A stretch of DNA of 64,000 nucleotides from Thermococcus sp. P6. GTDB lineage: Archaea > Methanobacteriota_B > Thermococci > Thermococcales > Thermococcaceae. Shown piece after piece: positions 17,217 to 25,785 of this stretch. The position numbers and the translations under genes were made by a program. The DNA lies in contig NZ_CP015104.1 in the NCBI RefSeq assembly GCF_002214525.1, forward strand, positions 1,364,001 to 1,428,000, written 5' to 3'. The first letter of the stretch is position 1. Each line of letters opens with the position of its first letter. The notes beneath the pieces were generated by a model. It was not told the origin of the DNA and searched no databases. It saw only the letters and a program-made list of their open reading frames with translations.

Positions 17217-17734
17217 ATGCTGAAGGTTGGAGAAACTGTTCCGGACTTTGAGGCAGATGCCTACCTTCCGGAGAAGGACGAAATTGGAAAGGTCAAACTT
17301 TCGGACTACGGAGGGAAATGGGTGGTTCTGGCATTTTACCCGGCCGATTTTACCTTCGTCTGTCCAACGGAGCTTGAGGAACTGGCTGACCATTACGAAA
17401 AATTCAAAGGAGAGGGTGCTGAAATCCTGAGCGTTTCCACGGATACAGCCTACGTTCACAAGGCATGGCACGACGCTTCTCCCGGAATAAGGAAGATAAG
17501 GTACCCGATGCTCGCGGATCCGGACGGAAAGATCTCCAGACTGTTCGGGACCTACAAGGAGGATGAGGGACTCTCATGGAGGGCCACTTTCATAATTGAC
17601 CCGGACGGAAAGATCGTCCACATGGAGATGCACGATCTGAGCATAGGCAGGAGCGCGAAGGGTCTGTCCCGCGAGCTGGGAACCCGGTAAGGAAACCATT
17701 GAGGTCAGCCTTCGATCTGATAGGGAAACTCTGA
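17217..17734 (+). pseudogene. AhpC-type 2-Cys peroxiredoxin, C-terminus deleted and frameshifted
   Basis: From ATG 17217 (preceded by GAGGTGAACACA) the frame encodes a typical archaeal AhpC-like peroxiredoxin with peroxidatic C49 in FTFVCPTE, and stays normal until HDLSIGRSAK. It then reads GLSRELGTR and stops at 17690. The expected tail is present in the next frame: codons from 17662 read VCPASWEPGKET, which holds the resolving cysteine. A further +1 shift near 17713 gives DLIGKL and a stop at 17732-17734. Comparison with the family indicates loss of roughly 20 codons between RSAK and VCP plus a second frameshift. The 157-aa product would lack the resolving Cys. An intact 1-Cys-type peroxiredoxin lies at 54851-55501. 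Confidence 0.8.
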
Positions 17735-17914
17735 TTTCTCCTGTTTAGGGCCGATTCTTCACCCGGAGGGTTGAACCTTTTTGGCATTTTTTACTTTTTA
17801 AGCTCAGGTAAGCCGTTTTTACTTTAGTATTTTGACTCATGGTTGTTAGATTTTAGCATTTTTTTGTTCAAAATGTTTTTATACTGTATTAAGTATTAAA
17901 TATTGGTGATCCAA

Positions 17915-18835
17915 GTGGCAAGATTTGGATTATGGTGGATTAGATGGGATGGCTCTAAATACACATCGAGGATGAGCGGGAGCCTGGAAGAGTTTAGGGA
18001 GCTTGGTTTTGACTACGCTGTTGTTTTGGGGTCGAGTGGTGTGAACATCCAGTACACCGGAAACGCGGAAACTGACGCGTTTAATCTTTCTGAGTACTTG
18101 AGTGATACTATGGACATGCCATATTACGTTACGATACCTTTCTCCACCCCTTCCAAAGAGCCCAGAGGAAATATAACGGGAAGTTTTGAAGGGTCTTACT
18201 GGGAAAAATGGATTGATGTCTTTACTAAATCCTCGGATCCCAATTTGAAGGGGTTCTACTGGAGTCTTGAGAACGCTTGGATGTTTAAGGATGACCAAAT
18301 AAACCGTAATAGGGGCATATCTCATGGATTAATACAGGCAATGTCCGAGAAGATACACAATGCGGGATTTGAATTCATATGGATCCCATCAGCGTGTACT
18401 CTAAAGCTGGATGGAACCAACATCTTTCCACTCAATAATTCCGAGTGTAAGAACTGCCCAGGTGCTTACGAGTTCTTTGACTACATCTTCGTGCAGCCGA
18501 ACTACTATTTAGGTAAGGGAGAAAATGTATTTTCAGATTATAGTGACCTCGAGAATTATCTGAGAGAATTACAGAGATTAAAGTCAACTTATCATGCTTG
18601 GAATGTTTATTTGGAAATGGAAGCTGATGAATGTGTCATCGGAGGAGGTGGAAACTGCAGGACCTGTTACGATCCTGAAAATTGTACAAGGCTGGCGGGT
18701 GATTACATAAGGGGGCAACTCAATGTTTTTGGCAGAAAGTACTCTCAGAGAGCTTACTACTTCAGAGTAACCTTTGATGTTCTCAGGCACGTTGATTCCT
18801 ACTGCAGAAGCAATCTGGGGGTTCCCTATGTATAA
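17915..18835 (+). CDS. Uncharacterised protein, possibly DUF4855-like TIM-barrel
   Basis: This 306-aa protein starts at GTG 17915, preceded by GGTGATCCAA. It has no signal peptide. Segments such as GFYWSLENAW, IQPNYY-like FVQPNYY and YLEMEAD resemble a glycoside-hydrolase-like barrel, as in DUF4855 proteins, with acidic residues at strand ends; this likeness is from memory and weak. Two cysteine clusters (SECKNC and GNCRTCYDPENC) suggest disulfides or metal binding. The gene is A+T-richer than its neighbours, a sign of transfer. Its 3' end overlaps the next gene by 8 bp. Confidence 0.5.
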   Translation: MARFGLWWIRWDGSKYTSRMSGSLEEFRELGFDYAVVLGSSGVNIQYTGNAETDAFNLSEYLSDTMDMPYYVTIPFSTPSKEPRGNITGSFEGSYWEKWIDVFTKSSDPNLKGFYWSLENAWMFKDDQINRNRGISHGLIQAMSEKIHNAGFEFIWIPSACTLKLDGTNIFPLNNSECKNCPGAYEFFDYIFVQPNYYLGKGENVFSDYSDLENYLRELQRLKSTYHAWNVYLEMEADECVIGGGGNCRTCYDPENCTRLAGDYIRGQLNVFGRKYSQRAYYFRVTFDVLRHVDSYCRSNLGVPYV

Positions 18836-19697
18836 AAAGGCGCTTGTTCTTTTCATCTTTCTATCACTCTCCGGTAACGTACTGGTGAGTGCCGGTGAAT
18901 ACATCTGCGGTCCTCACTCAAATGTTGCTCCCTACGAGTACTGCAACTTTTATACCGGCATCAAAACCGGGGAAGATGATGCTATAATATACGTCTCTTG
19001 GGACGCTCTCGGGCCCGGGATGAGCGGGCTACCCACCCCGAGTATGGTCGGTGACTACTACTTCTACTTCAGGGACGGGAAGCTCTACTACCTCGGGAGC
19101 ACCCTTGGAGCCGAGGAGCTTTTTTACGAGTTCCACGAAGGGCTCTGGTACCTGAGCGACTGGAGGGCCATCAACCCAGAGGGGCCGTGCATACTGAAGA
19201 ACGTCACCCCTCCCGAGAAAATCAAGGAAAAACTTTGCTCCTGCGGTGAAAACATTTCAATAAAGTCGCCCGCCTATCCGGTAACCCTGAACGGCTCAAA
19301 ACTCTATGTCTCGAACGGGAACGTTTCCTACGTTATCGAGGTTCCGGACAATATAACCATTCCCGTTTTCGAAAATGTGAGCTTTTGGGCAACTTTCCTC
19401 GAAAAAGGTGTTCTGATAGTTAACGAACCCGATAGCTTCCTCGTCCCCTTCGACTGGAGCAACATCACCCTGCTGTACTATGATGGGAAGTCACTTTATC
19501 CCCTGAACCTCACGGAGGCCCTTGGAAACTGCCTGCCCGAGTGCCGGGAAGAATCAAACACCTTATCGGAGCGTCAAAATAGGACCTCGAGCATCCAGCG
19601 TCCGGAGCGTCAGAAAGGATCCTCAAATTTCCAGTGGGCCCTCCTCGCGGCATTTATTGTGCTCCTGCTCGCCTTCTGGAGGACGAGGAGGAAGTAG
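18828..19697 (+). CDS. Exported membrane-anchored protein of unknown function
   Basis: This 289-aa protein begins at ATG 18828, inside the end of the previous gene, with a signal peptide (KKALVLFIFLSLSGNVLVSAG). The body is extracellular with CGP and CSCGE cysteines. It ends in a linker rich in Ser, Arg and Gln, a hydrophobic anchor (WALLAAFIVLLLAFW) and a basic RTRRK tail. No known domain is recognised. The 8-bp overlap couples it to the upstream gene, so the pair may work together at the cell surface. Its 3' end overlaps the convergent MFS gene by 75 bp. Confidence 0.65.
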   Translation: MYKKALVLFIFLSLSGNVLVSAGEYICGPHSNVAPYEYCNFYTGIKTGEDDAIIYVSWDALGPGMSGLPTPSMVGDYYFYFRDGKLYYLGSTLGAEELFYEFHEGLWYLSDWRAINPEGPCILKNVTPPEKIKEKLCSCGENISIKSPAYPVTLNGSKLYVSNGNVSYVIEVPDNITIPVFENVSFWATFLEKGVLIVNEPDSFLVPFDWSNITLLYYDGKSLYPLNLTEALGNCLPECREESNTLSERQNRTSSIQRPERQKGSSNFQWALLAAFIVLLLAFWRTRRK

Positions 19698-20939
19698 TAA
19701 GCTGCCTGCTTTCCTATCTTTTCTGTGAATTGGGTTGCCGCCTGATTCCAATGCAATTTTCGGGTCAATGGATTGGGAAGGGACAGATGAGAGATAAGTT
19801 TTCCATACCTTCAGAGATATTAAACCCAGAGTTAGCAATAGAGAGCATATTATCCATTTTACGTGGAGTTTCCCTAGGGACAAAAACAATGGGAGGAGCA
19901 CAACACCCACGGCAGAATTCATCAGAGAGATCAGGGAGATTGCAGATGCCCGTATCTCCGATGGGATTATCGAGTTTCTGATATAACCCATGAAGACGTA
20001 GTATAGACCGATAAGAACCTCAAGCACGTATAGAAGTCCCAGCACCATTATATAGCCAGTATTCCACTTTACCATCAACCCTATGGCAGCCGTAATGATT
20101 GCCCCGGATATCAGGAAAAAGCTCACTCCCTGAAGAGGCTTTGAAACCCTTCTCGCAATGTAGCTACCGAGGGACATGGAGAGCATCAGGGAAAAATATA
20201 CCGGGCCAAGTATACTTTCGGGTGCTCCCAAGGTCTTTAGCGTTACGGGCCACACTACAAAGAATACTGAAAGCATTGAAGATACAATCAAACTCAAAAA
20301 TACGAGCATTGAAAAATCGATGTTCCTGAAGAGTCTCAAGTTTTTCCTCAAAAGGGTCTCATCCCCGGAATATCCTCTATTATCTGGAAGGAAAAGCAAT
20401 ACTACCGGGGAAAACACTCCCACGAGACCGGATAGAAACAGCGGCCATTCTAGTCCCCAATATTTGACGAGGATACCTGACAGTATTGAGGCAACAACAC
20501 CTGAAATATTTTTTAATGTCCCCATGTCAGAAAATAGTCGCTTCACATAGTTTTTCCCGAATTCATCCACTGCCCATGCTTCCAAAGATCCGGAAATAAA
20601 CGCCATTCCGGCTCCTCCGAGGAATGCTGAAAGTAGTACAATGTGAATCTGAAGTCTCCTAAATGCTGTCAGCAATATCATGCTCATCCCAAACAAAAAC
20701 GTGCCCACCATTGTGGACTTGAGTCTTCCGAATTCATCGGCAAATATTCCAGATGGGTACTCAAACAGCAGGTTGGAGAGCCTATTTAATGAGTATGAAA
20801 GGCCGATCCATGATAAGGCGATATGAGTGTTAAGGTACAGTACAAAATAGGGCCCCGGAAGGTACATGGAAGCGGAGAGTGCAAAATAAAACAAAAGGAA
20901 TATCAATCGTTCATTTGAAGCTTTTCTATATGAGGGCAT
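19623..20939 (-). CDS. MFS-type transporter
   Basis: This 438-aa protein has about 12 hydrophobic segments. Between segments 2 and 3 lies GIFADEFGRLKS, the major facilitator loop motif (G-x-x-x-D-x-x-G-R-x). It begins at ATG 20939, preceded by GAGAGGATCC. Substrate is unknown. The last 60 or so residues (after about SSVPSQ) are hydrophilic and low-complexity and read through the antisense of the upstream exported protein's 3' end. The original C-terminus may have been shorter, and the tail may result from a lost stop codon. The gene is A+T-richer than the window average. Confidence 0.75.
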   Translation of the reverse strand: MPSYRKASNERLIFLLFYFALSASMYLPGPYFVLYLNTHIALSWIGLSYSLNRLSNLLFEYPSGIFADEFGRLKSTMVGTFLFGMSMILLTAFRRLQIHIVLLSAFLGGAGMAFISGSLEAWAVDEFGKNYVKRLFSDMGTLKNISGVVASILSGILVKYWGLEWPLFLSGLVGVFSPVVLLFLPDNRGYSGDETLLRKNLRLFRNIDFSMLVFLSLIVSSMLSVFFVVWPVTLKTLGAPESILGPVYFSLMLSMSLGSYIARRVSKPLQGVSFFLISGAIITAAIGLMVKWNTGYIMVLGLLYVLEVLIGLYYVFMGYIRNSIIPSEIRASAISLISLMNSAVGVVLLPLFLSLGKLHVKWIICSLLLTLGLISLKVWKTYLSSVPSQSIDPKIALESGGNPIHRKDRKAGSLLLPPRPPEGEQEHNKCREEGPLEI

Positions 20940-21001
20940 AATGGATCCTCTCGTTCTATTGTAAGTCAGATTTTTAAAATTTTCTTAAACTTATATTTAA
21001 T

Positions 21002-21018
21002 AACTCAAAGTTGGGAAA
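21002..21018. promoter_or_regulatory. Near-match to the SurR motif before a gene remnant
   Basis: AACTCAAAGTTGGGAAA matches AACn5GTTn3AAC except for the last base. It precedes a TATA-like ACTTTTATAAG (about 21032) and a start-like ATG at about 21068 whose frame ends after eight codons. It looks like the promoter of a gene that has been removed. One mismatch keeps the call weak. Confidence 0.25.
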
Positions 21019-21139
21019 TTTCTATAAAAATACTTTTATAAGAAGAGAATAATTTGTAACTGATAGGATGTCTGCAGATATCATAGACGATTGAGATAGT
21101 TCTGGAATAAGAATCAGAAAAAAGAAAACATTGATCTGG

Positions 21140-21590
21140 TTAAGCTCTGTAATAGGCGGGTTTCTCCACGCTTTTCTTCACGTTTGTATCCTTGATGACG
21201 AATTCATCGTACTCCTTCCCCTTTTCAACGATCTCAACGGCTTTTCCACCAAGTTCTTTTCTCATACTTAGTTTTATCCCATAAAAGACCCTCCCGCCGA
21301 TGAACTGCCCGTCTCTGAACCTTAACTCCAGAATGCCATTGCTTGGCTTCAATGATGAACCAGATAAGGCATACAAAAAAGAAAACACCAAAGAAAGACC
21401 ATGGGGAGGAAAACAGCTCAACGCCAAGTTTGTGGAGGAGGTGACATATCCCAATCCAAAAGACAAACCATCCAATCGATGTGGCGGCGTTAACCCAGAG
21501 ATGCCTTCCCTTTGTATGCCCTGTTTCGTGGACTAGGGCGGCTTTAATCCCATCGTAAGAGTTGTGCATGTAGACGCTGGAAAATGGAGC
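21140..21590 (-). pseudogene. M48-type metallopeptidase fragment, frameshifted
   Basis: One frame encodes GIKAALVHETGHTKGRHLW, with the zinc-binding HExxH of M48 (HtpX-like) peptidases, followed by two hydrophobic segments. Around 21340 the sensible reading moves to another frame that continues with RFRDGQFIGGRVFYG and ends YYRA at the TAG at 21140. The N-terminal part of the peptidase is missing: upstream the sequence runs into an opposing thioredoxin fragment. The gene is thus truncated and frameshifted. Confidence 0.65.
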
Positions 21591-21725
21591 GATCTCGTAA
21601 ACCGCTTTGGCGTCCTCAACGTTCCGACGCTCGTATACCTGAAGAACGGAAAGGAAGTGGAGAGACAGAACCTGATAAGGAGAAAGGAGGATGTCGAAGA
21701 AAAATTAAAGAAACTGATGAAGTAG
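21558..21725 (+). pseudogene. Thioredoxin-fold C-terminal fragment
   Basis: In one plus-strand frame the codons from about 21558 read RVVHVDAGKWSDLVNRF, GVLNVPTLVYLKNGKEV and a helix ending KKLMK before TAG at 21723-21725. This is the second half of a thioredoxin-fold protein, with the cis-proline loop VPT; the N-terminal half with the CxxC site is absent. The fragment meets the M48 remnant head to head near 21560, which marks the join of a rearrangement. Confidence 0.65.
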
Positions 21726-21877
21726 CACTCCGGGGGTGCGGCACGATACTCCGGCAGGCTGTTTCTGAAATCTCTCGCTTGGTTAATGATGATGTTTAAC
21801 TCTAATATTTTTGCAATGATGTTTATTTTCGACAAAATTTATTAGGCTTAAATGTCCATACATACTCGGCGATGTCC

Positions 21878-23695
21878 ATGTATGGCAACTGGGGAAAGTT
21901 TCTACGTGTTAACCTCTCCACGGGAGAGGTGAAGGTCGAGGAGTACGATGAGGAGCTTGCCAAAAAGTGGCTTGGGAGCAGGGGACTGGCCATATACCTC
22001 CTCCTTAAGGAGATGGACCCGAAGGTCGACCCCCTTAGCCCGGAGAACAAGCTGATAATATCTCCCGGCCCGCTGAGCGGGACGAGCGCCCCGACAGGTG
22101 GAAGGTACAACGTTGTTACGAAGAGCCCGGCCACAGGTTTCATAACCATGTCCAACTCCGGAGGATACTTCGGCGCCGAACTCAAGTTCGCTGGCTACGA
22201 TGCGATAGTGATCGAGGGCAAAGCAGAGAATCCCGTTTACATCTACATAAAGGACGAGAACGTCGAAATCCGTGATGCGAGTCACCTCTGGGGCAAGCTC
22301 GTGAGCGAGACTGAGGAGACCCTGAGAAAGGAGATAGGAGGCAAGAAGCTCAGGATAGCCTCCATAGGCCCGGCGGGAGAGAACCTCGTTAAGTTCGCTG
22401 CCGTTATGAACGATGGGCACAGGGCCGCGGCAAGGGCCGGTGTTGGAGCCGTAATGGGAAGCAAGAACCTCAAGGCTATAGCCGTTGAGGGAAGCAAGAC
22501 CGTACCAATAGCGGACAGGCATAAGTTCATGCTAACGATCAGAGAGAAGATAAACAAGCTCAGAAACGATCCCGTGGCCGGGGGAGGGCTGCCGAAATAC
22601 GGTACCGCCGTTCTGGTCAACATAATCAACGAAAACGGTCTTTATCCAACGAGGAACTTCCAGACGGGAGTTTACGAGTACGCCGAAGAACAGAGCGGTG
22701 AGGCGATGGCGGCAAAGTATCTGATCAGGAACCAGCCGTGCTACGCCTGTCCGATAGGCTGTGGCAGGGTGAACAAACTCCCAACGGGTGGCGTTACGGA
22801 AGGACCCGAGTACGAGAGCACATGGGCCTTTGGAGCGAACCTCGGCATAAACGACCTCGCAAGCATAATAGAGGCAAACCACATGTGCGACGAGCTCGGG
22901 CTCGACACCATCTCAACAGGTGGAACCCTCGCAACGGCCATGGAGCTCTATGAGAAGGGAATCCTAAAGGATGAGGACCTCGGGGACGCTCCGCCCTTCA
23001 GATGGGGCAACACGGAGGTTCTCCACTACTACATCGAGAAGATCGCAAGGAGAGAGGGCTTCGGTGACAAGCTCGCTGAGGGCGGATACCGCCTTGCAGA
23101 GAGCTACGGCCATCCGGAGTACTCCATGAGCGTCAAGAAGCTTGAACTTCCAGCTTACGATCCGAGGGGAGCCGAGGGACACGGCCTTGGTTATGCAACG
23201 AACAACCGCGGTGGCTGCCACATAAAGAACTACATGATAAGCCCGGAGATACTCGGCTATCCCTACAAGATGGATCCGCACGATGTAAGCGACGATAAGA
23301 TCAGGATGTTACTCCTCTTCCAGGATCTCACCGCCATAATTGACGCGGCCGGTCTGTGCGTCTTCACGACCTTCGGTCTCGGACCCGATGATTACCGCGA
23401 CATGCTCAACGCGGCCCTCGGTTGGGACTTCTCAACGGAGGAGTACCTCAAGATAGGAGAGCGTATCTGGAACGCCGAGCGCATCTTTAACCTCAAGGCC
23501 GGCCTTGACCCTGCTAAGGACGATACACTGCCAAAGCGCTTCCTCGAGGAGCCCATGCCCGAGGGACCGAACAAGGGATACGTGGTCAGGCTCAAGGAGA
23601 TGCTGCCCCGCTACTACAGGATGCGCGGCTGGACGGAGGACGGAAGGGTTACAAAGGAGAAGGCCGAGGAGCTCGGGATCGCTGAGTTCCTTTGA
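21878..23695 (+). CDS. aor: Tungsten-containing aldehyde:ferredoxin oxidoreductase
   Basis: This 605-aa enzyme is very close to P. furiosus AOR as I recall it, beginning MYGNWGKF. It oxidises aldehydes to acids with ferredoxin, using a tungsto-bispterin and a [4Fe-4S] cluster in the cytoplasm. Cluster ligands are visible in CYACPIGC and a later cysteine in GLCVF. Pterin-binding stretches include SNSGGYFGAELKFAG and DPRGAEGHGLGYATNNRGG. ATG 21878 is chosen over the ATG at 21872 because GGCGATGTCC then serves as the ribosome binding site and the protein matches the family's start. The next gene is its radical-SAM partner. Confidence 0.95.
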   Translation: MYGNWGKFLRVNLSTGEVKVEEYDEELAKKWLGSRGLAIYLLLKEMDPKVDPLSPENKLIISPGPLSGTSAPTGGRYNVVTKSPATGFITMSNSGGYFGAELKFAGYDAIVIEGKAENPVYIYIKDENVEIRDASHLWGKLVSETEETLRKEIGGKKLRIASIGPAGENLVKFAAVMNDGHRAAARAGVGAVMGSKNLKAIAVEGSKTVPIADRHKFMLTIREKINKLRNDPVAGGGLPKYGTAVLVNIINENGLYPTRNFQTGVYEYAEEQSGEAMAAKYLIRNQPCYACPIGCGRVNKLPTGGVTEGPEYESTWAFGANLGINDLASIIEANHMCDELGLDTISTGGTLATAMELYEKGILKDEDLGDAPPFRWGNTEVLHYYIEKIARREGFGDKLAEGGYRLAESYGHPEYSMSVKKLELPAYDPRGAEGHGLGYATNNRGGCHIKNYMISPEILGYPYKMDPHDVSDDKIRMLLLFQDLTAIIDAAGLCVFTTFGLGPDDYRDMLNAALGWDFSTEEYLKIGERIWNAERIFNLKAGLDPAKDDTLPKRFLEEPMPEGPNKGYVVRLKEMLPRYYRMRGWTEDGRVTKEKAEELGIAEFL

Positions 23696-23800
23696 TTTTC
23701 TTTCCCATCTTTGTCCAGCAACGTTTTTATACTGCTATCCCCGTATTATCCTAATCGCCGGAACTGAAACGTTCGGGTCCCCTAACGGGTGGTGGATGAG

Positions 23801-24946
23801 GTGGAAAAAGAGGTCGATAGGGAGTACACCTTCACGCTCTGGGACGGCAAGGTCATCGTGAGACCCAAACTCGACATGAAGTACCTCTACATAGAGACAA
23901 CGAGCAGGTGTAACCTTCACTGTGAGATGTGCTTCAAGCAGTACTGGGAAGATACCGAGGGAGATATGGATTACGAACTTTTCCTCAAGATACTCGACGA
24001 TGCTGAGGAGTTTCCGAACCTTGAGATGATATACTTCGGTGGGATCGGCGAGCCTTCGGTCCATCCCCGCTTCATGGACATGGTTCGTGAGGTGAAGAGG
24101 CGCGGTTTCGCCCTCGGGATGAGCACCAACGGGACCCTTCTAACGGACAGCATGTTGAGGGAGTTCTCGGAGCTTGGCGTTGAGCTGGTGTACTTCTCAA
24201 TGGACACCGTTCCAACCGCTCAGAACGCTCTAACCCTCGGGCACATAGCGGCTGCGGTAACCGCGGAGAAGATAAGGAAGCTCGTGAAGTACCGGGAGGA
24301 GACAGGAACCCACAAACCGAGCATAGGGGTTGAGGTGGTTGTAACGAAGGAAAATTACAGGGAACTCCCGGAACTCGCAAGATACCTCAGGGATTTGAAG
24401 GTTGATGCAATGCTCGTCTCCAACCTCCTTCCCATGACGGAGGAACAGGTGAAGGATATCGTTTACGATGGAAGCGTTGACATGAGGCCCATAGTTGACG
24501 AGCTCTACAAGATAGCCAACTCCGGGCTCTACATCAAGCTCCCCAACTTCGAGCTCAAAACCGAGAGGCAGTGTGACTTCGACGAGAACAACGTCGCGGT
24601 CGTGAGGTGGGACGGGGAGGTCTCACCGTGCTACCGCTTCCTCCACTCCTACCACGAATACATCTTCGGCAGAAAGAAGAGGGTAAACGCCTACTCCTTC
24701 GGCAACGTTCGTGAAAAGAGCCTTGCGGAGATATGGACGGGTGAAAAATACACATGGTTCCGCTTTACGATGAAGAACTACATGTATCCATCCTGCACCG
24801 ACTGCGAACTCAGGGATGCGTGCGATTTCGTTAAGACGAGTGACATAGACTGCTGGGGCAACGAGCCGAGCTGTGCCGACTGCCTCTGGGCGAGGAGATT
24901 AGTCCTCTGTCCCATTCCGCAGCACATGTTTGGAAAGTTCTTCTGA
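23801..24946 (+). CDS. cmo: Radical-SAM protein, AOR cofactor-modifying partner
   Basis: This protein of about 381 aa has the radical SAM motif CNLHCEMC near residues 32-39 and a C-terminal SPASM-like cysteine region (CTDCELRDAC, then CWGNEPSCADC and LCP) expected to bind extra clusters. In P. furiosus the corresponding gene cmo neighbours aor and was proposed to modify its tungsten cofactor or the enzyme. It follows aor by about 105 bp. The start is uncertain: GTG 23801 behind GGTGGATGAG is preferred, with GTG 23789 as the alternative. Confidence 0.85.
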   Translation: MEKEVDREYTFTLWDGKVIVRPKLDMKYLYIETTSRCNLHCEMCFKQYWEDTEGDMDYELFLKILDDAEEFPNLEMIYFGGIGEPSVHPRFMDMVREVKRRGFALGMSTNGTLLTDSMLREFSELGVELVYFSMDTVPTAQNALTLGHIAAAVTAEKIRKLVKYREETGTHKPSIGVEVVVTKENYRELPELARYLRDLKVDAMLVSNLLPMTEEQVKDIVYDGSVDMRPIVDELYKIANSGLYIKLPNFELKTERQCDFDENNVAVVRWDGEVSPCYRFLHSYHEYIFGRKKRVNAYSFGNVREKSLAEIWTGEKYTWFRFTMKNYMYPSCTDCELRDACDFVKTSDIDCWGNEPSCADCLWARRLVLCPIPQHMFGKFF

Positions 24947-25043
24947 CCCCCTCTCCAAAGAATCAAATACGTGCCGCTGTTTTGATGGGAAGGGAGACTA
25001 TTATTGTGGGTAAAAAATTGGAAAACCTCACTAAATACTGAGA

Positions 25044-25352
25044 TCAAAAAGCTCCAGTGCTTATGCCACAGATCTTTGCAAAGGGACAGATCGAACAATC
25101 TTCAGTGTAGGGCTCCAGAGAGGGCTCACCCTTGACCGCTTTGGTTATTTCCTTCGCCTTTTTCATATCCTCATCCTCCCCCTCAAGGACGAGCGTCACG
25201 CTTCCTTCCGCTCCTCCAGCACCGCCGGCCGCTATTGGAAGAGCTTCCACGTTCGCCAGTATTTCGTAAGCCTCAATCTCGGTTATGGGTACTGCGTGGG
25301 GAATCGGAACCAGTGCCGCATACAACCCGGTGCCCCAGTCAAAAGAGATGAT
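25044..25352 (-). pseudogene. 3' remnant of a cysteine-containing protein
   Basis: On the minus strand about 100 codons ending at 25044 are protein-like: IPHAVPITEIEAYEILANVE, then EGSVTLVLEGEDED, and a terminal DCSICPFAKIC cysteine motif that could bind a metal or cluster. Upstream of about 25352 the frame continues, but the sense belongs to the ThiI remnant on the opposite strand. The N-terminal part is therefore lost. I do not recognise the family. Between the radical-SAM gene and this fragment (24947-25043) I see nothing. Confidence 0.45.
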
Positions 25353-25358
25353 GCGGCC

Positions 25359-25701
25359 GGGATAATAGCGAAAGTGCCCGGAGTTGTATCGGTTTCTCCG
25401 ACGAGGGTGATGGAGTATGAGAACGTCCCTTCCTATCTTGGAGAAGCTCTTAGGGGACAAATTCATCATCGGGATCGAGATAATAAATGGAAAGGCGTAT
25501 GTGTTCTTTGAAAAGATTGAGGGATGTTGGAGGCTTACCGGTGGGAACCCGGGGTAAAGTTGTGGTTCTCCCAAGCGGGGGCATAGATTCCCGGTAGCCA
25601 TATTGCGACTGCCCCTTCGGGCGGGGAGGGTGGTTACGCAGGGCGAACTGGAGGAGTTCGAGCGGATAAGGGAGGAGCTGGAGAAGGAGGGGGTAATCTA
25701 A
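25359..25701 (+). pseudogene. Degraded ThiI-like tRNA sulfurtransferase
   Basis: Pieces of a ThiI protein appear in order but in different frames: VPGVVSVSPTRVMEYE (THUMP region, from 25359), DKFIIGIEIINGKAYVFFEK (from 25456), VGGLPVGTRGKVVVLPSGG with the PP-loop motif SGGIDS (from 25526), and a tail VTQGELEEFERIREELEKEG ending at TAA 25699-25701. At least three frame changes and large deletions are present, so no product is made. ThiI makes 4-thiouridine in tRNA; an intact copy may exist elsewhere in the genome. Confidence 0.75.
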
Positions 25702-25785
25702 TATTAGCAGTTCTTATGAACCTCTAACTCGGGCCTTCAAAATCCTTTTAAACCACCGCCAGCATCGTATTTTGGGGGTGGTCCA

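Noticed and set aside
20940-21139. A small gene starting at about 21068
   Set aside because: The frame stops after eight codons, so it is a dead start and not a gene.
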